From assembly GCA_017531485.1 (NCBI GenBank), contig JAFXKY010000066.1, positions 1 through 32,116 of the forward strand: DNA of 32,116 nt, read 5' to 3'. Both the position numbers and the translations under genes were made by a program. How positions within the stretch are numbered: position 1 is the stretch's first letter; each line of letters starts with the position of its first letter. A model generated the notes under the pieces. That model was not told the origin of the DNA. It worked only from the letters and a program-made list of their open reading frames with translations, and made no database searches. Below, one piece after another: positions 16,449 through 25,251 of the stretch. The stretch comes from Eubacteriaceae bacterium (GTDB taxonomy: Bacteria > Bacillota > Clostridia > Eubacteriales > Anaerofustaceae).

Positions 16449-17153
16449 ATGTCAACAGTACACATCGGAGCCGAAAAAGGCGATTTCGCAAAAACAGTCC
16501 TTATGCCGGGAGATCCCCTCAGAGCAAAATTTATCGCTGAAAATCTCATGGAAGATGCAGTCCTCGTAAACTCAGTAAGAGGTATGCTCGCTTACACAGG
16601 TTATTACGAAGGAAAAAGGATATCTGTAATGGGTTCAGGTATGGGCATGCCGTCGATCGGTATTTATTCTTACGAACTCTTCACGGAATTCGACGTTGAA
16701 AACATCATCCGTATCGGCACAGCAGGCGGTTACAGCGAAAAAGTACACGTACGTGACGTCATCCTCGCTCAGGCAGCATGCACAAACTCAAACTATGCCG
16801 CACAGTACGGCCTCCAGGGCACATTCGCTCCCATCGCTGATTACGGTCTTCTGAAACAGGCTGATGAATATGCAAAAGAGCTCGGAATCGACGTTGTTGT
16901 AGGAAATACACTTTCAAGCGATATGTTCTACAACGCAGACGGTGAAGCATGGAAGAAATGGGCTGACATGGGCGTTCTCGCTGTTGAAATGGAAGCAGCT
17001 GCGCTTTATATGAACGCTGCAAAGACAGGCAAAAAAGCCCTCGCTATCCTCACTATCAGCGACCACTTCATTTATGACGACATCACAACAGCCGAAGAAA
17101 GACAGAACACTCTCATCGACATGATGAAGATCGCCCTCAAATTCGGCGAATAA
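16449..17153 (+). CDS. deoD: purine nucleoside phosphorylase, DeoD type
   Basis: 234 residues, the usual size of the hexameric DeoD type. The enzyme splits purine (deoxy)nucleosides with phosphate into base and (deoxy)ribose-1-phosphate for salvage. Visible marks: MPGDPLRAK near 18-26, a GSGMGMPSIGIY phosphate loop, GTAGGY, the ribose-binding VEMEAAALY stretch and ISDHF, with the catalytic Asp. It has AAAGGAG close to the start. It is monocistronic between repeat DNA and a terminator. Codon use is biased as in well-expressed genes. No other nucleoside catabolic genes (deoA, deoC, punA) are adjacent. Confidence 0.97.
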   Translation: MSTVHIGAEKGDFAKTVLMPGDPLRAKFIAENLMEDAVLVNSVRGMLAYTGYYEGKRISVMGSGMGMPSIGIYSYELFTEFDVENIIRIGTAGGYSEKVHVRDVILAQAACTNSNYAAQYGLQGTFAPIADYGLLKQADEYAKELGIDVVVGNTLSSDMFYNADGEAWKKWADMGVLAVEMEAAALYMNAAKTGKKALAILTISDHFIYDDITTAEERQNTLIDMMKIALKFGE

Positions 17154-17180
17154 TATATCTCGTCTGAAAGACTGAAAGTT

Positions 17181-17220
17181 GCAAAAGTTCGGTTTGTGCC
17201 GGACTTTTGCTTTACGTTTT
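17181..17220 (+). terminator. terminator of deoD
   Basis: A 12-bp stem GCAAAAGTTCGG (17181-17192) / CCGGACTTTTGC (17199-17210) with one wobble and a 6-base loop, then a T-rich tail. Confidence 0.75.
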
Positions 17221-17234
17221 GAATAAACGGAATA

Positions 17235-17966
17235 ATGACAAATATGGATAAGATAGCAAAATTACAGGAAATAATAACAAACAGCGACAACATCGTCTTC
17301 TTCGGCGGTGCGGGAGTCAGCACGGAATCCGGCATACCCGATTTCAGAAGCGTTGACGGGCTTTACAATCAGAAATATGACTATCCCCCGGAAACGATCC
17401 TTTCCCACACTTTCTTCATGGAGAACACAAAGGAATTTTACCGTTTTTATCACGACAAGATCATCTTCAGAAACGCAAAGCCGAACGCAGCACATCTGAA
17501 GCTTGCGGAAATGGAAGAAGCGGGAAAGCTCCGCGCGGTAATAACGCAGAATATCGACAATCTGCATCAGGCGGCGGGAAGCAGGAAAGTGTATGAGCTG
17601 CACGGAAGCATCCACAGGAATTACTGCATGGACTGCGGCAAATTCCACGACTTTGATTACGTTGCCGATTCAAAAGGCATCCCCACATGCCGCGACTGCG
17701 ACGGCATTATAAAGCCGGATGTTGTATTGTACGAAGAAGCCCTCGATCAGCAGATCCTCATTGATTCAATGAACGCCATTGCAAACGCCGACGTTCTCAT
17801 CATCGGCGGAACGTCCCTTGCGGTATATCCTGCGGCAGGACTTATCAATTATTATACGTCAGACAAGCTCGTCCTTATCAATAAATCACAGACACCTTAC
17901 GACAACCGCGCGGATCTTGTGATCAACGAGCCTATCGGTGAAGTTCTCTCAAAAATAATCCTCTGA
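17235..17966 (+). CDS. cobB: Sir2-family NAD-dependent protein deacylase
   Basis: 243 residues, a typical bacterial sirtuin. It removes acyl groups from lysine using NAD, giving nicotinamide and O-acetyl-ADP-ribose. The NAD loop GAGVSTESGIPDFR (25-38), TQNID (104-108) and catalytic H123 (ELHGS) are intact, as are the zinc cysteines C131, C134, C152 and C155. The start is less certain than the rest: ATG 17235 has only GGA three bases upstream, and ATG 17244 (13 bases after it) is the alternative. The next gene follows after 7 bases with its ribosome site overlapping this stop codon, so the two are cotranscribed and probably translationally coupled. Confidence 0.95.
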   Translation: MTNMDKIAKLQEIITNSDNIVFFGGAGVSTESGIPDFRSVDGLYNQKYDYPPETILSHTFFMENTKEFYRFYHDKIIFRNAKPNAAHLKLAEMEEAGKLRAVITQNIDNLHQAAGSRKVYELHGSIHRNYCMDCGKFHDFDYVADSKGIPTCRDCDGIIKPDVVLYEEALDQQILIDSMNAIANADVLIIGGTSLAVYPAAGLINYYTSDKLVLINKSQTPYDNRADLVINEPIGEVLSKIIL

Positions 17967-17973
17967 GGTCAGT

Positions 17974-18873
17974 ATGAAATACGGAGTAATAGACATCGGT
18001 TCCAACACCACCAAGGCATTTGTTTATGACAGCGAAGACAATTACCGCGTCACGGACAGCCTTCACCGCCCCACAAAGCTGATAAATTACATTTCCGGCG
18101 GAATAATGAATGAAGACGGAATAAATGCCGCAATAAAAGACATTGGTGAACTGAAAGAATTCCTCATCGGCGAAAAGTGCGACGAGATTTTTTCGTATGC
18201 AACATCTGCGACACGTGACTGCATCAACTGCGGTGAAATAATTGAGAAGATCAACACCTCCTGCGGTCTTTCCGTAGACGTGCTTTCGGGAAAAGCGGAA
18301 GCGCTTTGCGATGCAAAAGGTGCGACGCTTCTCGGAATGAAGGATTTTTTATGCATCGACCTCGGCGGCGGCAGCGCACAGGTGTGTGAATACCGCGGCG
18401 GAGAGCTTCTCACAGCCCTCAGCTGGCCCATCGGCGCTCTCAGGACGAAAAAGGTCCTTGGAGGAACAGACTTCCCCGACGAAGAGCTGGAAATGAAGAC
18501 AGTAGCACTCATCAAAGGGTATATCGGAGATGTCAGAGCGTCTGAAGACGATCTTCCCGCAATCATCATGGGCGGAGCGTCCCAGTCCTGCAAGAAGATC
18601 ATGGGACATCTCGGCGTATTGATGAATCAGACAAACAAAGAGATATTTTACTTCATCTACAAAAGGCTTCAGGCAAAATCCTCCGAAGACAGAATGAATC
18701 TTCTCAGGACATACGTTCCTCTCCGTGCGGAGATCCTGGGATATGCGCTTCTGATCCTTCATACGATAATGGATCAGCTGAAGGTGGGAAAAGTCATATT
18801 CACGGAAAAAGGTTCCCGTGAAGGATATCTTCTTTACAAACTCGAGGATACGGATTTCTCCGAAATTGTCTGA
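17974..18873 (+). CDS. Ppx/GppA family phosphatase
   Basis: 299 residues, close to the length of the short Ppx/GppA forms (two ASKHA domains, no C-terminal HD domain). Family members hydrolyse polyphosphate or the pppGpp 5' phosphate. Visible marks: IDIGSNTTK (6-14), the phosphate-1 loop; LSGKAEA, a family motif; and DLGGGSAQ, the second phosphate loop. Which substrate is used cannot be told from sequence. GAGGT overlaps the stop of the sirtuin gene and sits 6 bases before ATG 17974, so expression is coupled to it. No clear terminator follows, only a T-run near 18887. Confidence 0.9.
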   Translation: MKYGVIDIGSNTTKAFVYDSEDNYRVTDSLHRPTKLINYISGGIMNEDGINAAIKDIGELKEFLIGEKCDEIFSYATSATRDCINCGEIIEKINTSCGLSVDVLSGKAEALCDAKGATLLGMKDFLCIDLGGGSAQVCEYRGGELLTALSWPIGALRTKKVLGGTDFPDEELEMKTVALIKGYIGDVRASEDDLPAIIMGGASQSCKKIMGHLGVLMNQTNKEIFYFIYKRLQAKSSEDRMNLLRTYVPLRAEILGYALLILHTIMDQLKVGKVIFTEKGSREGYLLYKLEDTDFSEIV

Positions 18874-18909
18874 TACAGTATTCTTTTTTTAAAAATCATG
18901 CGTAAAATA

Positions 18910-18938
18910 TGGAAATAAGAGCCATAATGTGTTAGAAT
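18910..18938 (+). promoter_or_regulatory. promoter of pgsA
   Basis: TGGAAA (18910-18915), 17 bases, TAGAAT (18933-18938) preceded by TGT (extended -10). It is similar in layout to the deoD promoter. Confidence 0.6.
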
Positions 18939-18971
18939 ATCTGTTAGTCAATAAATTGGCAGGGAAAAAAT

Positions 18972-19547
18972 ATGAGTAATAACAACAACAACAGCAACAT
19001 TCACTGGTCGGACATAACAAAGATTCCGAATTTATTATCGCTCTTCAGGCTGTTTCTCATACCGCTTTGCGTATACACCTTTGTTTCTCCGAAGTATGAA
19101 TCATGGGTGCCGTTCGTGGTGATATTTGTGTCTTACATGACGGATATCCTCGACGGGTACATCGCGAGGAAGTACGATATGATAACAGGTCTGGGGATGT
19201 TTCTTGATCCGCTTGCGGACAAGCTCACTCAGGTAGTATTTTTGTTTGCGCTTTATGTGGAAGGATGGGTTCCGAAGATCATATTCGTGGTTCTGGCAGG
19301 AAAGGAATTCCTGATGATGTGCGGAACGGTATTTCTGAAAAAATATTTAAAGAACAACATCATCCCCGCGAACAAGTTCGGCAAGCTTGCGACAGGTCTT
19401 TTTTACATCTCCGTAGGGCTCTTGCTTTTAGGATTCAGGGAAATTGCGATCCCGCTTTTATACGTAACGATGGTATCTACCGTAATCGCGTTCATAAGTT
19501 ATTCCGTGATCGTTTACGGCATGCTCAGGGAGCAGAAAAAACACTGA
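18972..19547 (+). CDS. pgsA: CDP-alcohol phosphatidyltransferase, likely phosphatidylglycerophosphate synthase
   Basis: 191 residues, integral membrane, about five to six hydrophobic segments. It carries the complete CDP-alcohol phosphatidyltransferase motif: D58, D61-G62, A65-R66, G75, D79 and D83 in the right spacing (D-x2-DG-x2-AR-x8-G-x3-D-x3-D). The best assignment is PgsA, which makes phosphatidylglycerophosphate from CDP-diacylglycerol and glycerol-3-phosphate, the first step to phosphatidylglycerol and cardiolipin. Length and N-terminal NLLSLFRLFLIP motif fit PgsA. The N-terminus has an unusual run of Asn (residues 3-7). AGGGA precedes the start, and a strong terminator follows. Confidence 0.92.
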   Translation: MSNNNNNSNIHWSDITKIPNLLSLFRLFLIPLCVYTFVSPKYESWVPFVVIFVSYMTDILDGYIARKYDMITGLGMFLDPLADKLTQVVFLFALYVEGWVPKIIFVVLAGKEFLMMCGTVFLKKYLKNNIIPANKFGKLATGLFYISVGLLLLGFREIAIPLLYVTMVSTVIAFISYSVIVYGMLREQKKH

Positions 19548-19552
19548 ATAAG

Positions 19553-19577
19553 AAAACTCCGCAATGCGGAGTTTTTT
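19553..19577 (+). terminator. terminator of pgsA
   Basis: AAAACTCCGC (19553-19562) pairs with GCGGAGTTTT (19566-19575), loop AAT, T-run to 19577. Confidence 0.93.
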
Positions 19578-19616
19578 ATGTTGGCATCCTTTATGCCGCA
19601 GGGGATTCATAACCTG

Positions 19617-19645
19617 TTGACATCCCCGAAGATGGGTGTTAAGCT
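19617..19645 (+). promoter_or_regulatory. promoter of GNAT gene
   Basis: TTGACA (19617-19622), 17 bases, TAAGCT (19640-19645) with TGT before it. The -10 is poor. Confidence 0.4.
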
Positions 19646-19663
19646 ATACCAAAGAGGTAAAAC

Positions 19664-20248
19664 ATGAATCATATTTATACACAGACCCTTTCAACTCCCC
19701 GCCTTACCCTCAGGCGTGCGGAAATGAAGGATGCGGAAAAACTGTTCGAAAACTGGGGAAGACACGACGACACTACGAGATACGTCCTGTGGGATACTCA
19801 TAAAGACGTATTCGACACGAGAGTATTTCTCAGGACATGGGTGAATTCATATGTGTCTTCAGATGTATACAGATGGATAATCGTAATAACCGAAACGGAT
19901 GAGCCTGTCGGCACTATCTCCGTGGGAAGCATGAATAAATTAATGGGGATATGCGACGTCGGCTACTCCATCGGTCCTTCTTTCTGGGGGAAGGGATACG
20001 CCACGGAAGCCCTCGGCGCAGTTGTGGAATTTTTATTTACGAAAGTCCGCTGCAATAAAATAACCGCATCCTACATGGCGGAAAACGAAAACAGCGGAAA
20101 TGTCATGCGAAAATGCGGCATGACACAGGAAAAACTTCTCAGAAACAGAAACCTCTCCACCTCAACGAGAAAAATAAAGACAGACGTTTTTGTTTATTCT
20201 TTGAAAAGGGAGGAGTATTTTTCTTCAGAAGACTCCGGTACCCTTTAA
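19664..20248 (+). CDS. GNAT-family N-acetyltransferase, RimJ/RimL-like
   Basis: 194 residues. GNAT fold of the RimJ/RimL branch: it begins with TPRLTLRRAEMKDAE, the branch's usual first strand and helix, and carries the acetyl-CoA loop in FWGKGYATEAL (about residues 108-118), followed by the ENENSGNVMRKCGM stretch in which the Asn-Ser pair and following helix are typical. Members acetylate ribosomal protein N-termini, other proteins or small molecules, so the substrate cannot be assigned. AGAGG precedes the start. The last dozen residues (YFSSEDSGTL) look like an untidy extension. It lies between pgsA and the rpoZ operon with no obvious functional link. Confidence 0.88.
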   Translation: MNHIYTQTLSTPRLTLRRAEMKDAEKLFENWGRHDDTTRYVLWDTHKDVFDTRVFLRTWVNSYVSSDVYRWIIVITETDEPVGTISVGSMNKLMGICDVGYSIGPSFWGKGYATEALGAVVEFLFTKVRCNKITASYMAENENSGNVMRKCGMTQEKLLRNRNLSTSTRKIKTDVFVYSLKREEYFSSEDSGTL

Positions 20249-20274
20249 AATCCCTGTTTCCGGGAGAATACTTC

Positions 20275-20303
20275 TTGACTTTAAGATATGGTTTTGATAC
20301 AAT
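20275..20303 (+). promoter_or_regulatory. strong promoter of the rpoZ-rsgA cluster
   Basis: TTGACT (20275-20280), 17 bases, TACAAT (20298-20303) with TGA before the -10. The start would be near 20310, just before the ribosome site GAGGAG (20312-20317). Confidence 0.8.
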
Positions 20304-20328
20304 ATTCAGACGAGGAGATGAATATCAG

Positions 20329-20604
20329 ATGAAAAATACTACAAATGAAAGCTTGATTTCTCCGTCTATCGACAGTCTTTTGGAGAAAGTTGAAAATAAG
20401 TACGTCCTTGCACTCTTATCAGCAAAAAGAGCAAGAGAACTTTTCGAAGGTGACGATGTGACCATCGATGAATATTACATCAATAAAGTTACCACAGCCA
20501 TTAACGAGATCGATAAGGGCAAAGTAACTTATGTTCACGGCGCAGACGATGAAGAATGCGAAGAATGTGAAGAAATTTCGGAAGAAGATGTTTCCGAAAT
20601 GTAA
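20329..20604 (+). CDS. rpoZ: RNA polymerase omega subunit
   Basis: 91 residues from ATG 20329, 11 bases after GAGGAG. The frame is open further upstream, but that part overlaps the GNAT gene and the promoter. Omega helps fold and assemble the beta-prime subunit. The core is recognisable: SIDSLLEKVENKYVL, then LLSAKRARELFEG, and KVTTAINEIDKGKV. The C-terminal tail is very acidic and contains two cysteines (DDEECEECEE). In most Clostridia gmk (guanylate kinase) lies just upstream and coaBC between this gene and priA; both are missing here. Confidence 0.95.
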   Translation: MKNTTNESLISPSIDSLLEKVENKYVLALLSAKRARELFEGDDVTIDEYYINKVTTAINEIDKGKVTYVHGADDEECEECEEISEEDVSEM

Positions 20605-20618
20605 TTTTCGGTGGTAAA

Positions 20619-23054
20619 ATGTATGTAAAGGTATTTTTGGAAAACAATTCGGTGGCTGTTGACCATGTTTTTGAGTACAAAGTGCCGGAAAAATTCAGAC
20701 GTATAATCAGGCCTGCCATGCGTTGTGTTGTCCCTTTCGGAAAGGGCAACAAGCTTTGTCAGGCTTTTGTGGTTTGCGTCGAAAACGAGAGCGAATATGA
20801 TCCGGAGAAATTAAAGGAGATCGTGGATGTGGTGGATGTAATGCCCATAATTCCCGATTATCTCATGGACGTTGCATATTTCCTTCGGGATGAATATTTC
20901 TGCACGTTCTCCGAAGCTCTCAATACGGTCCTTCCCGCAAACGAGAAGATCGTAAAACGCCTGAGCTACTCCGCAACGGACGTCATTCCCGAAGAGGACG
21001 GGATAATCCGCGAGATATATGATTTACTTTCCCAGAAAGGCGAAAGAAATACTGCATATCTCAGCACCAGGACGGAGTATTCCCGGAGCGAGATAAATGA
21101 AGCACTCAGCGTGCTTATAAGAAATAAATGTGTCGTTCAGCACGAGATGTTCGTCAAAGACGGAAAAGACGAAAGCCTCGTGTTGTTTGTGCGCCTTTCG
21201 GGGGATAATCCGCCGGAGGATTATCTTTCCATTATCGGAAAGCGCGCAAAAAAACAGGCTGAGCTCATCACCTTCCTTTCCGAAAACGGAAGGGAGGCGG
21301 AAGAAAAAGTCCTCCGCGACAAGGGATTTTCTTCTTCGGTCATAAAGACCCTTGAGGAGCTCGGACTGATCGAAAAATATAAAAAGAAAGTCTCCGGACA
21401 GGTCGAAGAGCGCATTGTGGATAAAAAGCCGCTTAACGACGAACAAAAAGCCGTCATGGACATTTTCATGGAGAACATCGGCGATGAAAACAGGAAGTAT
21501 CTTCTTTTCGGCGTTACGGGAAGCGGAAAGACGAGAGTCTTTCTTGAAATGTTTGATGAGATATTAAAGACGGGAAAGCAGTGTCTTCTGCTTGTGCCGG
21601 AAATATCCCTCACGTCACAGATGTTGAAAAGCGTAAAAGACCGCTTTTCCGACAACGTCGTGGTCGTTCATTCAAAGCTTTCCCCTGCAATGCGATATGA
21701 CGCATTCCTGAAAGTGCGTTCCGGAGAGGCGAAGATCGTTCTCGGAGCGAGAAGCGCGCTGTTTATGCCGTTTTGTGATCTGGGGATGATCGTAATCGAC
21801 GAAGAACATGAAAACTCATACAAATCATCCCAGTCCCCGAGATATGACACCATTGAAGTCGCAAACTTCATTTCCGACAAGACGGGATGCACTCTTCTTT
21901 TAGCTTCCGCCACGCCGTCTGTTGAAAGTTATTACAGGGCGATCAGCGGTAAATACGAACTTCTCACCTTAAAGGAAAGGGCGAACAAGACCCCTATGCC
22001 GAAGGTGGAGATAACGGATATGCGCGAGGAGCTTTATCACGGCAACCGCACCCCCATAAGCAAGGTACTTAAAAACAGCCTTCTTGAAACGAGGGAAAAA
22101 GGCAAGCAGAGCGTTCTGTTTCTCAACAGGAGAGGTTTTTCAACGTACGTCTTCTGCCGCGACTGCGGTGAAGTGGTGAAATGCCCGAACTGCGAAGTGA
22201 GCCTGACGTATCATATGTCCACGGAAAGGCTGACCTGTCATTATTGCGGACACCACACCTTCAAACCCTCCCTTTGTCCGTCCTGCGGAAGCAAGAGGAT
22301 AAAGGAAATGGGGACAGGCACGGAAAAGATCGAGTATGAAACAAAAAAGATCCTTCCGGAATCGAACGTCAGCAGGATGGATTCGGATACTGTCAGGTAT
22401 AAAGGCGCTTTTGAAAGGATCCTTGACGACTTTTCAAGCGGACGCAGCGACGTCCTCATCGGAACGCAGATGGTTGCGAAGGGGCTTGATTTTGATAACG
22501 TGAACTTAGTGGGAATAATCCTTGCGGACAGCTATCTCAACTTCCCCGACATCAACGCCAACCAGAGGACATATCAGCTCATATCCCAGGCCGCGGGAAG
22601 GGCAGGCAGGAGAGATGAAGTTGGAAGGGTGATAATGCAGACATATCAGCCGCAGAACCCGACGATAGTATATTCCGCGAATCACGATTACGAAAGTTTT
22701 TATACTTACGATATAACTCACAGAAAAGACATGAACTATCCGCCGTTTTCCGAAATAATCGGCATTTTCACTGCGAATGAGGATCAGGCGCAGTGCGAAA
22801 GGGACGTAAGGCAGATTTATGACGGGATCTCATCCGTACTGAAAGATTCGGGAATAGATGAGAAAAAATATAAGCTCTATGAGCCTGCCCCTGCGTTCAT
22901 ACAGAAATTAAAAAACAAATACATCTTCCACACCCTCATCAAACACGACAGAGGCGGGGAAGTTAAAAAAATAATAAGAGAAAATTACAACGAATTAAAG
23001 CTTTCGGTGGCTTCAAATGTCTTTGTGGAAGTCAACCCGATAACGTTATTATAG
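20619..23054 (+). CDS. priA: primosomal replication restart helicase PriA
   Basis: 811 residues. PriA recognises stalled or repaired forks and reloads the replicative helicase. Domains: N-terminal 3'-DNA binding domain (1-105), winged-helix region (about 110-260), superfamily 2 helicase with Walker A GVTGSGKT (298-305) and DEEH (394-397), eight zinc cysteines (C513, C516, C522, C525, C540, C543, C553, C556) inside the second half, the GTGTEKIEYE motif, GTQMVAKGLDFDNV and the motif VI QAAGRAGR. The ribosome site is weak (GGTGG), 14 bases after rpoZ, so coupling to rpoZ translation is likely. The first gene inside the housekeeping run that has no promoter of its own. Confidence 0.98.
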   Translation: MYVKVFLENNSVAVDHVFEYKVPEKFRRIIRPAMRCVVPFGKGNKLCQAFVVCVENESEYDPEKLKEIVDVVDVMPIIPDYLMDVAYFLRDEYFCTFSEALNTVLPANEKIVKRLSYSATDVIPEEDGIIREIYDLLSQKGERNTAYLSTRTEYSRSEINEALSVLIRNKCVVQHEMFVKDGKDESLVLFVRLSGDNPPEDYLSIIGKRAKKQAELITFLSENGREAEEKVLRDKGFSSSVIKTLEELGLIEKYKKKVSGQVEERIVDKKPLNDEQKAVMDIFMENIGDENRKYLLFGVTGSGKTRVFLEMFDEILKTGKQCLLLVPEISLTSQMLKSVKDRFSDNVVVVHSKLSPAMRYDAFLKVRSGEAKIVLGARSALFMPFCDLGMIVIDEEHENSYKSSQSPRYDTIEVANFISDKTGCTLLLASATPSVESYYRAISGKYELLTLKERANKTPMPKVEITDMREELYHGNRTPISKVLKNSLLETREKGKQSVLFLNRRGFSTYVFCRDCGEVVKCPNCEVSLTYHMSTERLTCHYCGHHTFKPSLCPSCGSKRIKEMGTGTEKIEYETKKILPESNVSRMDSDTVRYKGAFERILDDFSSGRSDVLIGTQMVAKGLDFDNVNLVGIILADSYLNFPDINANQRTYQLISQAAGRAGRRDEVGRVIMQTYQPQNPTIVYSANHDYESFYTYDITHRKDMNYPPFSEIIGIFTANEDQAQCERDVRQIYDGISSVLKDSGIDEKKYKLYEPAPAFIQKLKNKYIFHTLIKHDRGGEVKKIIRENYNELKLSVASNVFVEVNPITLL

Positions 23055-23063
23055 GAGGTTAAT

Positions 23064-23615
23064 ATGGCAGTAAGAGAGATCAGACTTGAAGGCGATCCTA
23101 TTTTAAAGAAAATTTCAAGAGAAGTCACAAACATCGACGAAAGAACACTCCAGATCCTTGATGATATGGTTGAAACAATGTATGCGGCAGACGGCCTCGG
23201 ACTTGCAGCTGTGCAGGTAGGTATTTTAAGAAGACTCGTTGTTATAGACATCGGTCAGGGCCCCATCAAGATGATCAACCCGAAGATCACAAAACGCGAA
23301 GGCATGACGATCTCAAGAGAAGGTTGCCTCAGCGTTCCGGATGTGAACGGAATGGTAAGAAGACCGAAGACAGTCAGCGTTGAGTATACTGACATCGAAG
23401 GAAAGACAGTAACCATCGAAAATGCTCAGGGACTTCTCAAAAAAGCTCTCTGTCATGAACTCGACCACCTTGACGGAATCGTTTATACGGACGTTGCGGA
23501 AGTAGTATTCGATATGGATGACATTGAAAAATACGAAGAGCTTTATGACGTAAAACCCGTATGCAGGGGAACAAACAGTTACGACTACGAAACAGAGCTT
23601 CACGAGGTGAACTAA
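23064..23615 (+). CDS. def: peptide deformylase
   Basis: 183 residues. It removes the formyl group from the initiator methionine of new proteins at the ribosome exit. All three metal motifs are intact: GLGLAAVQ (44-51), EGCLS (86-90; C88 ligand) and HELDH (131-135; the HEXXH ligands). AGGAGG directly precedes the start. The order def-fmt is typical, pairing removal with addition of the formyl group. The C-terminal 30 residues past the core are longer than in E. coli and contain one Cys. The stop codon touches the TTG start of fmt. Confidence 0.97.
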   Translation: MAVREIRLEGDPILKKISREVTNIDERTLQILDDMVETMYAADGLGLAAVQVGILRRLVVIDIGQGPIKMINPKITKREGMTISREGCLSVPDVNGMVRRPKTVSVEYTDIEGKTVTIENAQGLLKKALCHELDHLDGIVYTDVAEVVFDMDDIEKYEELYDVKPVCRGTNSYDYETELHEVN

Positions 23616-24548
23616 TTGAAAATTATATACATGGGAACTCCCGACTTCGCGGTTCCTGCCCTCAGGGCACTTAACGAGGGCGGTCATGAGATCGTGTGTG
23701 TCGTTTGTCAGCCGGACAAACCAAACTCAAGAAGGGGCAAGGAAGCGATACCCTGCGAAGTGAAAAAATATGCGACAGAAAACGGACTGAATGTGTATCA
23801 GCCGGAGAGAGTTTCTTCCGAAGAGAGCTTTAAGTATCTTTCATCACTCGGCGCAGACATTGTCGTGACCTGCGCATTCGGTCAGCTCCTGAGAAAGAAT
23901 ATCCTTGAAATGACACCATACGGCGTCATCAACATCCACGCGAGCCTTCTTCCGAAATATCGCGGCGCGGCGCCCGTAAACCGCGTTGTCATGGACGGAG
24001 AGGAAAAAAGCGGCGTTACCATCATGCATACAGACGAAGGACTTGATACGGGAGATATCATCATTTCTTCCGAAGTGACCCTCGGGAATATGACAGCAGG
24101 GGAACTTTCCGACTTATTAAGCGAAATGGGCGGAAAGCTCGTCCTTGAAGCGCTTGAGCTTCTTAAAAACGGCACTGCTCCGAGGATAGCTCAGGAAGGG
24201 GAAACGAATTATGCTGAAAAGATCTCAAAAGATGAGCTTTTCATTGATTTCTCCGGAGATGCGGCTTCCGTCGCAAACAAGATCCGCGGTCTTGACCCGT
24301 TCCCGACAGCTTACGGAGTATTTTCCGACGGAAGAAAGATAAAGCTTTACGGAGCGAAATATATTTCAGAGTCCCATTCCGAAGAATACGGTAAGATCCT
24401 CGGAGTCAGGGACGGATATATGCAGATAATCGCAAAAGGCGGCATTGTCGGCATCTCATCTCTCAAGCCGGAAGGCAAGAAGCTCATGGATGTGAAGGCA
24501 TTCTGGGCAGGGGTGCAGAATAAAGACAGTGCGGCGTTTGTGAAATAA
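23616..24548 (+). CDS. fmt: methionyl-tRNA formyltransferase
   Basis: 310 residues. It formylates Met-tRNA(fMet) with 10-formyl-THF for initiation. It starts at TTG 23616, immediately after the def stop; GAGGTGA (23604-23610) lies 5 bases upstream and the protein opens with the family's MKIIYMGTPDFAVPAL. Catalytic N106, H108 and D144 lie in NIHASLLPKYRGAAP and DEGLDTGD. The C-terminal OB-like tRNA-binding domain (about 205-310) is complete. Use of a TTG start and abutment with def suggest reduced, coupled expression relative to def. Confidence 0.97.
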   Translation: MKIIYMGTPDFAVPALRALNEGGHEIVCVVCQPDKPNSRRGKEAIPCEVKKYATENGLNVYQPERVSSEESFKYLSSLGADIVVTCAFGQLLRKNILEMTPYGVINIHASLLPKYRGAAPVNRVVMDGEEKSGVTIMHTDEGLDTGDIIISSEVTLGNMTAGELSDLLSEMGGKLVLEALELLKNGTAPRIAQEGETNYAEKISKDELFIDFSGDAASVANKIRGLDPFPTAYGVFSDGRKIKLYGAKYISESHSEEYGKILGVRDGYMQIIAKGGIVGISSLKPEGKKLMDVKAFWAGVQNKDSAAFVK

Positions 24549-24556
24549 AAATAATT

Positions 24557-25237
24557 ATGGATCAGAATACTCTCAGGATCATCTTTTACGCTGTCCTTCT
24601 GGCGGGTATAATACTCAGGATAATTGCGATGGGAATATTTCTCAGCGTCAGAAACGTCACTATGCCCATAAACATAAGGCAGGTGTATGACATTCTTTCA
24701 AGAGAAGAAAAGAGCCTTTATCTGCCGGAAGTGATCTTCAAAGCAGGACGAAGCATATTTTATGCTTACAGCGAACCGCTTAACATTCAGACAAATGAGA
24801 TGACGATGAAGTGCGGGGAAGATTCCGTCAGAATATATGATGCGGCGACTCTCACCCAGCGGTTCTTTCTTTTCAGGAGCGCGTCCATAAAGCGTGCGCA
24901 CTTCAATTTCAGCAGGATAATGTCGTTCTTCATCGGGCTGTTTTCCGTAGTATCGCTGTTTATTGTCTCCCTCGGAAGCAATCTTTCCGATATGGCACTT
25001 ATGCAAAACGGAATGATGATATATCTTGTCACCGTTTTGTGCAGTATCGTGACGAGTGATTTTGATATATTTGCTTCACTCGACGCAGTAAGATACATCG
25101 AAAACAACAGAGCTCTTTTCAGCGTGAACCACTATTACGCAAAGCGCGTCCTTTACGGACACATCCTGCATAAACTTTCGCGCGCCCATGCAGTATTTCT
25201 CTTGCCTGCAGGCGTGATCATCGGCTTGTTTCTTTGA
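24557..25237 (+). CDS. membrane protein, candidate inactive relative of the YugP peptidase
   Basis: 226 residues, no family recognised with confidence. Hydrophobic segments: about 8-30, 122-143, 150-166, 208-226. Residues 165-220 line up without gaps to residues 168-223 of the zinc peptidase encoded next: shared VT, FxAS, A, IE, K, L and SxA positions. The peptidase's E173 ligand matches Asp170 here, and the HECGH motif is absent (the matching stretch is near QRFFLFR, 101-107). Placement inside the housekeeping operon, 8 bases after fmt, and no good ribosome site suggest low, coupled translation. A separate dyad-containing promoter region separates it from the peptidase gene. Homology to YugP is my inference from reading, not from a search. 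Confidence 0.75.
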   Translation: MDQNTLRIIFYAVLLAGIILRIIAMGIFLSVRNVTMPINIRQVYDILSREEKSLYLPEVIFKAGRSIFYAYSEPLNIQTNEMTMKCGEDSVRIYDAATLTQRFFLFRSASIKRAHFNFSRIMSFFIGLFSVVSLFIVSLGSNLSDMALMQNGMMIYLVTVLCSIVTSDFDIFASLDAVRYIENNRALFSVNHYYAKRVLYGHILHKLSRAHAVFLLPAGVIIGLFL

Positions 25238-25251
25238 TTAAAAACAGATTA

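Noticed and set aside
20113..20328. Longer N-terminus for the omega subunit
   Set aside because: The extension overlaps the GNAT gene, contains the promoter and does not resemble omega; ATG 20329 has a proper ribosome site.
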